Assembly (NCBI RefSeq): GCF_037975245.1
Contig: NC_092576.1
Coordinates: forward strand, 20,050,111 to 20,114,110
Direction: 5' to 3'
DNA from: Apostichopus japonicus
Taxonomy: Eukaryota > Echinodermata > Holothuroidea > Aspidochirotida > Stichopodidae
DNA length: 64,000 bases
The position numbers and the translations under genes are program-made. Under the pieces are notes generated by a model. It was not told where the DNA came from, searched no databases, and worked only from the letters and a program-made list of their open reading frames with translations. This document shows, piece after piece, positions 59,701-64,000 of this stretch. Numbering within the stretch: the stretch's first letter is position 1; each line of letters begins with the position of its first letter.

Positions 59701-62493
59701 CATTGATGGCACTATAGGCTTTCGTAAAATAAAATAGTAAATCTTTAAAGCCAACAGTATAGTGCAGCGTTGTTTGGCATTATATGTAGACAGATTTAAT
59801 TAAAACCTACAAGAAACTTACAAACTTACCTTTTGAATCGTCTGCTTGTCGTTCCACAGTTTTAGGTTTGGATGTAGATCTCCTATATTTCCATATTCTT
59901 GAGAGAAAAAAGAACATAATTTTAAAATTAATGAAATTATAGCGTAACATCTAACCATGGCAACATATTCAGTGACTCACCCGTAAACTGCAACAAGAGC
60001 AATTATTGCAAGAGAGACCGTTCCAATTGTAACACCGAGAAGTAATCCAACGGATCCTGAAGGGAAGAAAAAACGTTTATATCATAAAGTTTCCTTTGAT
60101 TGTTAATAAAGGTGCGGATGTATATTGTGATGTTTCAGTTGATTGTTAGTTAAGGTGCGGATGTATATAGTGATGTTCCATTGATTGTTAAGGTGCGGAT
60201 GTATATAGTAATATTCCATGGTAACCAGCATTTGCCGGATATGACTGTCTCACATCGTAACGTTACAATGATACCAATGATATCATACGCCAGATCTACG
60301 TTCCATAGAAATAATTATAATATGGGTTAACAAATAACAGCATTCTCAACATATTTTACTTGAAAAAGGAGAAAAACAACCAAGTAAATGCAAATTAATT
60401 TGTTTTGTTTTTGATTTATCTATTTCCCACACATTCTATTGACAGTGATAACAGCATAACATAATGTTCGGGAACGCTACGATAAACTAGGACGTAGACG
60501 AAATAGTTAATGAACTTTTTTATCAAGTACAATGTTGCTCGAATCAGTAAGGAGTTGTTGTACTTACCCGTATCAGGCGAATTTGTTTTCACCATTTCCA
60601 AGATTGGACCGGGGGGCCCATCCCCATTTGGCCCTTCTCTCACAGCTACAACCCTGAAGTCATAGTCTGTGTCTGGTTCAAGTGACGTAATTATCACAGC
60701 ATAATTATCTTGATCATTGCTTGCATTTACTCTTATAAAGGTACTTGGCCAATCGCCGCTCTCCGACAGCTTGGTTAGTAACCTATATTCAACCACTGGG
60801 GGAGTCCCAACGTCGCCATCCCATACCGGCCAGGTAATTGTTAGCGAAATTGAGCTGCTTTTACCAGCAGCTGGAACCGCTTGGTATTGTGGAAGTCCTT
60901 TAAAAAACAAAAAGCCACTACAAATTTAAATAAAATTAATATAAATAATAAGCATCAGATTTTGTAAACAGTCATATGGTAACGCATTCCAAGAGAAACA
61001 ACAACAACATGATAACATCAAAATTGACGAGAAAGGGTGAGTACATATAACTATTTTTTTTTTATTTCGATGTTATGTCTTGAAGGATCGTTTCTGCGCA
61101 ATAAACAATCATTGAGCAATTTTGCTGGTAATGTTGTGCAACTGTGGTGTGACTGATTAATAAAATTGCCAACTTTAGCCTGCTTATTCCATTGCACTAG
61201 CTCATTTAATTTATTGACTTTTCAAAGGTCTGTTCAGCTCGAAAGTGTCATTAAGGAGTAGTAACGTTAACGATTACAAAGCCTGAAAGTAGGGACTTTT
61301 TGGCAAACTCCCAGTTAAAGACACGGATGAAAATACTGTTCCCTTAAATAAATACTTGATTTACTTAAAAATAGTCGAACGAAATCGTTGTAAGATTAAC
61401 CAACATACTTGGAACAAAGTAGTAAATTGTATTACTACTGGAGCTTTCCTCAACAGTCGTCTCTCGTGTCATTTGGATGCTGTAATTTCCTTCTACTCTG
61501 AGACCAGTCAACGTGAAGGAGGTGCTTGAAGGATCTTTTACCTCTTGTATGCCTACATGTGACGGTTCCAAGTTAATTGATGCATAGTAGATAGTTAACA
61601 AAGTCACACCATCACTACATGAACTACCACCAGTTGGAAGCTAAGTAGAAACAAAACGGATTAAATTTAAATTTGAATTGTAAAACATTGAGTGGTCTTA
61701 TGATTTAGGGAAATCAATTTCCACTATATATTCTCACCACCCAGTTTATCAGAGTGTAAAAATGTTTTTCTCTGTACGATTTCTCCTTGAGAACAACGTC
61801 TCACTGTTATGTAAGGCAAAAGCAAGAGTGATACATATATAAAAGTGAAATAAAGACAGTATGCAGCAAACTCAATGCGGCCCTAATGTCCCAGTAAATA
61901 AAGTTAACAGCACTACCGATATACAATACATTCATTAACTTAAAAAAAAAGTGCTTCTAAATATTTCATTTCTGCACCATAACTAAATCTATGATGTTAA
62001 ATAACATTCTACAGTGTTATTGATTATTCCACAAATAATATCATAATAAAATACGTGGAGAATAACATGATAATTGCATTGAAAATAAAATTATGTGCAC
62101 CTTCCAAGATATTTTCACATTTTCCTGATCATCTCCAGCGACTTCTGCCATAACATTCATTGGTCCATCTTGATCAACTTGTGTGAATATGAAATATGGA
62201 CATTAAAAACGAGACCCCCGAAAAAATGAAATAAAGTCAATATATTGGTAACCATATTTTTCAAATAAAACATGTGAAGATGTCTACGGTATGTGATAAA
62301 TGATGACATCCTGCTTCAGGAAATTTAAGTCATTCGTAGTTCGGTTTAAAAGAAGGCCAACCAATAACTCGTTTGGTGAGATCAAATTACGAGAATCTTA
62401 GACTACTTTCAAACGCACCTCTTCCGTTAGGTAAATCAACGACTACTTGGCTACGTACGTCATTCGAGCAGTTGGAGTGGTCCGGGGTAAAAC
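53683..62493 (-). CDS. Receptor-type tyrosine phosphatase with inactive-looking PTP domain (gene span)
   Basis: Fourteen minus-strand exons join in compatible phases: two fibronectin III domains, one transmembrane helix, a ~115-residue cytoplasmic linker with several tyrosines, and one PTP domain ending at TAA. PTP landmarks in order: KNRFGDIVP (for KNRY), [40 protein letters not shown] (WPD loop with Lys in place of the general-acid Asp), HCINGASRSG (P-loop CX5R intact) and NAIITKEEYMMC (Q-loop glutamines replaced). Only one PTP domain lies between membrane and stop, so it is not simply the second domain of a tandem pair in this model. It probably binds phosphotyrosine more than it hydrolyses it. 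Signal peptide and further extracellular exons should lie beyond 62493. Confidence 0.85.
55402..55537 (-). CDS. Phosphatase PTP exon 6 (P-loop)
   Basis: Acceptor TTTTGTTTTGTAG, 136 bp, phase 2 to 0, donor GTATGT. Completes [20 protein letters not shown]. Cys and Arg of CX5R are kept. Ends NPNAIITK, where active enzymes have the first Q-loop Gln. Confidence 0.88.
55931..56058 (-). CDS. Phosphatase PTP exon 5 (altered WPD loop, P-loop His-Cys)
   Basis: Acceptor TTTGCTTTCAG, 128 bp, phase 0 to 2, donor [24 protein letters not shown] aligns with F..WPD.G.P but has Lys for the catalytic Asp. Ends GATLIHC plus two bases of the next codon. Confidence 0.88.
56216..56344 (-). CDS. Phosphatase PTP exon 4
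   Basis: Acceptor ATCACAACACAG, 43 codons, phase 0 to 0, donor GTAAGA. Encodes [20 protein letters not shown] and the central sheet of the domain. Confidence 0.85.
56633..56767 (-). CDS. Phosphatase PTP exon 3
   Basis: Acceptor TTTGTCTACAG, 45 codons, phase 0 to 0, donor GTAATT. Encodes [20 protein letters not shown] and TIIMLNESD, matching the Q.P...T..DFW..V and VML strands. Confidence 0.88.
57208..57287 (-). CDS. Phosphatase PTP exon 2
   Basis: Acceptor TCTCCTCACAG, 80 bp, phase 1 to 0, donor GTAAGT. Encodes [20 protein letters not shown] and INATVVN, the DYINA motif of PTP domains. Confidence 0.85.
57700..57796 (-). CDS. Phosphatase PTP exon 1 (pTyr loop)
   Basis: Acceptor TTTATGCTCAG, 97 bp, phase 0 to 1, donor GTGAGT. 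Ends [20 protein letters not shown] stands where active enzymes have KNRY. Confidence 0.85.
58815..59155 (-). CDS. Phosphatase tyrosine-rich linker exon
   Basis: Acceptor CATTCTTACAG, 341 bp, phase 1 to 0, donor GTAATG. Tyrosines occur in FAYENVS, VHYVPS, DGYEVPS and VQVYQNN. YxN contexts resemble Grb2-type SH2 sites, and YEVP resembles the YEIP of the nearby pseudokinase tail. The end ([13 protein letters not shown]) leads into the PTP wedge region. Confidence 0.85.
59830..59897 (-). CDS. Phosphatase stop-transfer exon
   Basis: Acceptor TTCTCTCAAG, 68 bp, donor GTAAGT. Encodes [20 protein letters not shown], basic residues right after the membrane helix, so the PTP domain is cytoplasmic. 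Confidence 0.88.
59981..60056 (-). CDS. Phosphatase transmembrane exon
   Basis: Acceptor CTTCCCTTCAG, 76 bp, phase 1 to 2, donor GTGAGT. Encodes [20 protein letters not shown] and then AVYG, a typical single-pass helix. Confidence 0.9.
60096..60217. repeat. Three-copy ~40-bp intronic tandem repeat
   Basis: GATTGTTA..TAAGGTGCGGATGTATAT-like units with GGTGCGG at 60111, 60154 and 60192, in the intron between the FN3 and transmembrane exons of the phosphatase gene. Confidence 0.85.
60568..60897 (-). CDS. Phosphatase FN3 domain 2 exon
   Basis: Acceptor TTGTTTTTTAAAG, 330 bp, phase 1 to 1, donor GTAAGT. One complete FN3 module: [12 protein letters not shown], then PPVVEYRLL, then [20 protein letters not shown], with the classic L.P.T.Y.F.V.AV signature. 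Confidence 0.92.
61409..61640 (-). CDS. Phosphatase FN3 domain 1, second exon
   Basis: Acceptor TTTCTACTTAG, 232 bp, phase 0 to 1, donor GTATGT. Starts [20 protein letters not shown] and contains [20 protein letters not shown], the L..L..Y.I pattern of FN3 strands E-F. Confidence 0.8.
62101..62177 (-). CDS. Phosphatase FN3 domain 1, first exon
   Basis: Acceptor TTCACACAAG, 77 bp, phase 1 to 0, donor GTGCAC. Encodes [20 protein letters not shown] then KISWK, the first strands of a fibronectin III fold with its conserved Trp. Confidence 0.7.
62419..62493 (-). CDS. Phosphatase extracellular exon (partial gene start)
   Basis: Acceptor ATTACAACAG, 75 bp, phase 1 to 1, donor GTGCGT. Encodes [20 protein letters not shown] and joins the next exon as NGRVDQDGPM. 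The acceptor has a weak pyrimidine tract. Confidence 0.5.
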
Positions 62494-64000
62494 CTGTTGT
62501 AATTCTCGGTGTGGTTTACATAGTATCATACAAGAAATTCCATCAGTGTCACTGAAATATCCATCTCAGAATAAGGTTAGCCTTAGTAAAATCACTGACC
62601 GTGTAGACGAAGCAAGTCTATTGAAGTTTATTTATAGTGATAAAGAATACGTAGAACTATTTAGCTTACGCTAAACTTCAGGTCCAAACTATATTTCTCG
62701 TAATGTTTATTTACTTTTTGGGAATAATAAAGTAACCATGAGTTCCAATTTTCATTGAGGTTCCTATGCTTTGTTATAGATTCCAAACATGAAAATTAGG
62801 AGAATGGAATGTCCAAAATGTTGAAATTTTCTCAACTATTTATACTACATTTGAAATAATGCTATTTAATGATGAATTCCAAGTTAGCTACATTCATTGA
62901 AGTCCATAGTCTGGACAACAACAAAAGGCCAATGCGTAAGATTTATTGTAACATGTAAGAACTCAAATCCACCTACTTTTTATGTTTAAATTTCGTGCTT
63001 ATGAGTTATTTTTGCATCGCCCTTAATAAATATTTATTCAAAAAGAAGACATGAAAATGACATGGGAAATACTGACAAGGTATACTAACTTTCCAGAAAG
63101 TAGTAGTGTTACTGGTTTCAGTATAGTTTACGAGGGATGTGCTAGGGTATGAATTTGATGAATCTACCATCTTAGGTTTCATCGTTTAATGCGACCAAAC
63201 AATCAATATGCTACGTTCACATAGGCCTACCTCACAATTTTGATCTACCTTATAGCCAAATTTAAAACGCCTAATTACCGGAGATTCACCCCTGGACACC
63301 AATTACGGCTCAGAGCTACATTCAAGAGACATTTAAGCATAAGTTAAGTGCTGCAGCTTCTGTTGCAGCTATGCAGTTTATGTAAAAATAAATACAATAG
63401 GATGGGGAGGTTAGAAGGAGGTGTTCCTTAGCCCCTAATTTTTACTGTGATGTGCACTTTGTACTAGTGCATTACACTTGCAAAATGTCCTCCCTGCCTG
63501 ATTGCTTGCTCCGAAGTGCCCCCCTTTCGACTCTCAAGCGCCATAACTGAATGGGACGATATAGAGTTTTCCTTGTATAATTTACAGTTGCTTTTTTCCC
63601 AAAATTTCCAGATAAACTGCCAGTTGACCTGACTGATTATCAGTGTGGTATTCGAGACATGTTATATCGAGACCGTGGGTACTGAAACCTCTTTCAATGC
63701 ATTACGTATTGACAGCGTCAAACAAAGTTGTTGAAATGTATTATAATTTATGCACGAGTTTACGCATCAAACAACATGGCGGTATCCTCTTATTGGCAGT
63801 AAAAACTGTGCAGTAGTTAATCAGTTACACCCTTCTTGTGGAAAGATCCTGAAACAAAGCTGATGGCATATAAAATATTTCAATCGTGCAGAAAGATGCA
63901 ACCACTTTTGCTGAGCGATAATTGTCGACGAGGCTAACTGTCATTGAAATGTTATCCACCAGCAATAATAATGTAATAATGTAAACAAAATTAATGTGAC
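62494..64000. other. Right edge, presumed intron or upstream region of the phosphatase gene
   Basis: A 75-codon plus-strand frame at 62447-62674 overlaps the phosphatase exon antisense and has no recognisable feature. No further exon could be supported up to the window end. Confidence 0.3.

Overview
This is a eukaryotic, AT-rich, repeat-dense genomic window. Its genes are split by short GT-AG introns, and it also carries animal-type signalling genes, tandem satellites and a Ty3/gypsy retrotransposon. The gene families and the word usage of the noncoding DNA (many TAGGCCTA-like words) suggest a marine invertebrate deuterostome, perhaps an echinoderm. That assignment is an inference.

Layout. 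0-5 kb: a foldback repeat, small tandem repeats and one probable terminal exon (+) of an unrecognised gene. 4.9-21.9 kb: a large satellite domain of ~332-bp monomers, each with a 25-bp near-perfect palindrome, arranged in 2.8-3.2-kb higher-order units that expand into a long monomer run at the right end. 22.4-25.9 kb: a TA microsatellite, decayed open frames and unremarkable DNA. 26.1-36.7 kb (-): a multi-exon receptor-like tyrosine pseudokinase gene, reconstructed here from phase-compatible exons. 37.8-39.8 kb: AT microsatellite and an ATTATATC-type minisatellite. 41.8-42.9 kb (+): an intronless class A GPCR. 43.0-49.2 kb (-): an intact-looking Ty3/gypsy element with identical 372-bp LTRs, a 4-bp target-site duplication, gag, pol and a C-terminal chromodomain. 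49.2-53.7 kb: noncoding. 53.7-62.5 kb and probably beyond the right edge (-): a receptor-type tyrosine phosphatase with fibronectin III domains, one transmembrane segment and a single PTP domain whose WPD aspartate and Q-loop glutamines are replaced.

Functional reading. Two single-pass receptor-like genes lie on the same strand about 17 kb apart. One encodes a tyrosine kinase fold that has lost the beta3 lysine, the HRD aspartate and the glycine-rich loop. The other encodes a phosphatase fold that keeps Cys and Arg of the P-loop but lacks the general-acid Asp. Both carry several tyrosines in docking-like contexts, including the shared motif Y-E-[I/V]-P. Together they look like a pair of catalytically impaired phosphotyrosine scaffolds, but a functional link is a hypothesis. 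The retrotransposon is very young. Its gag and pol overlap with a canonical UUUAAAC slippery heptamer in exactly the register needed for -1 frameshifting.

Exon boundaries were read by eye from splice consensus, reading-frame phase and domain fit, without transcript data.
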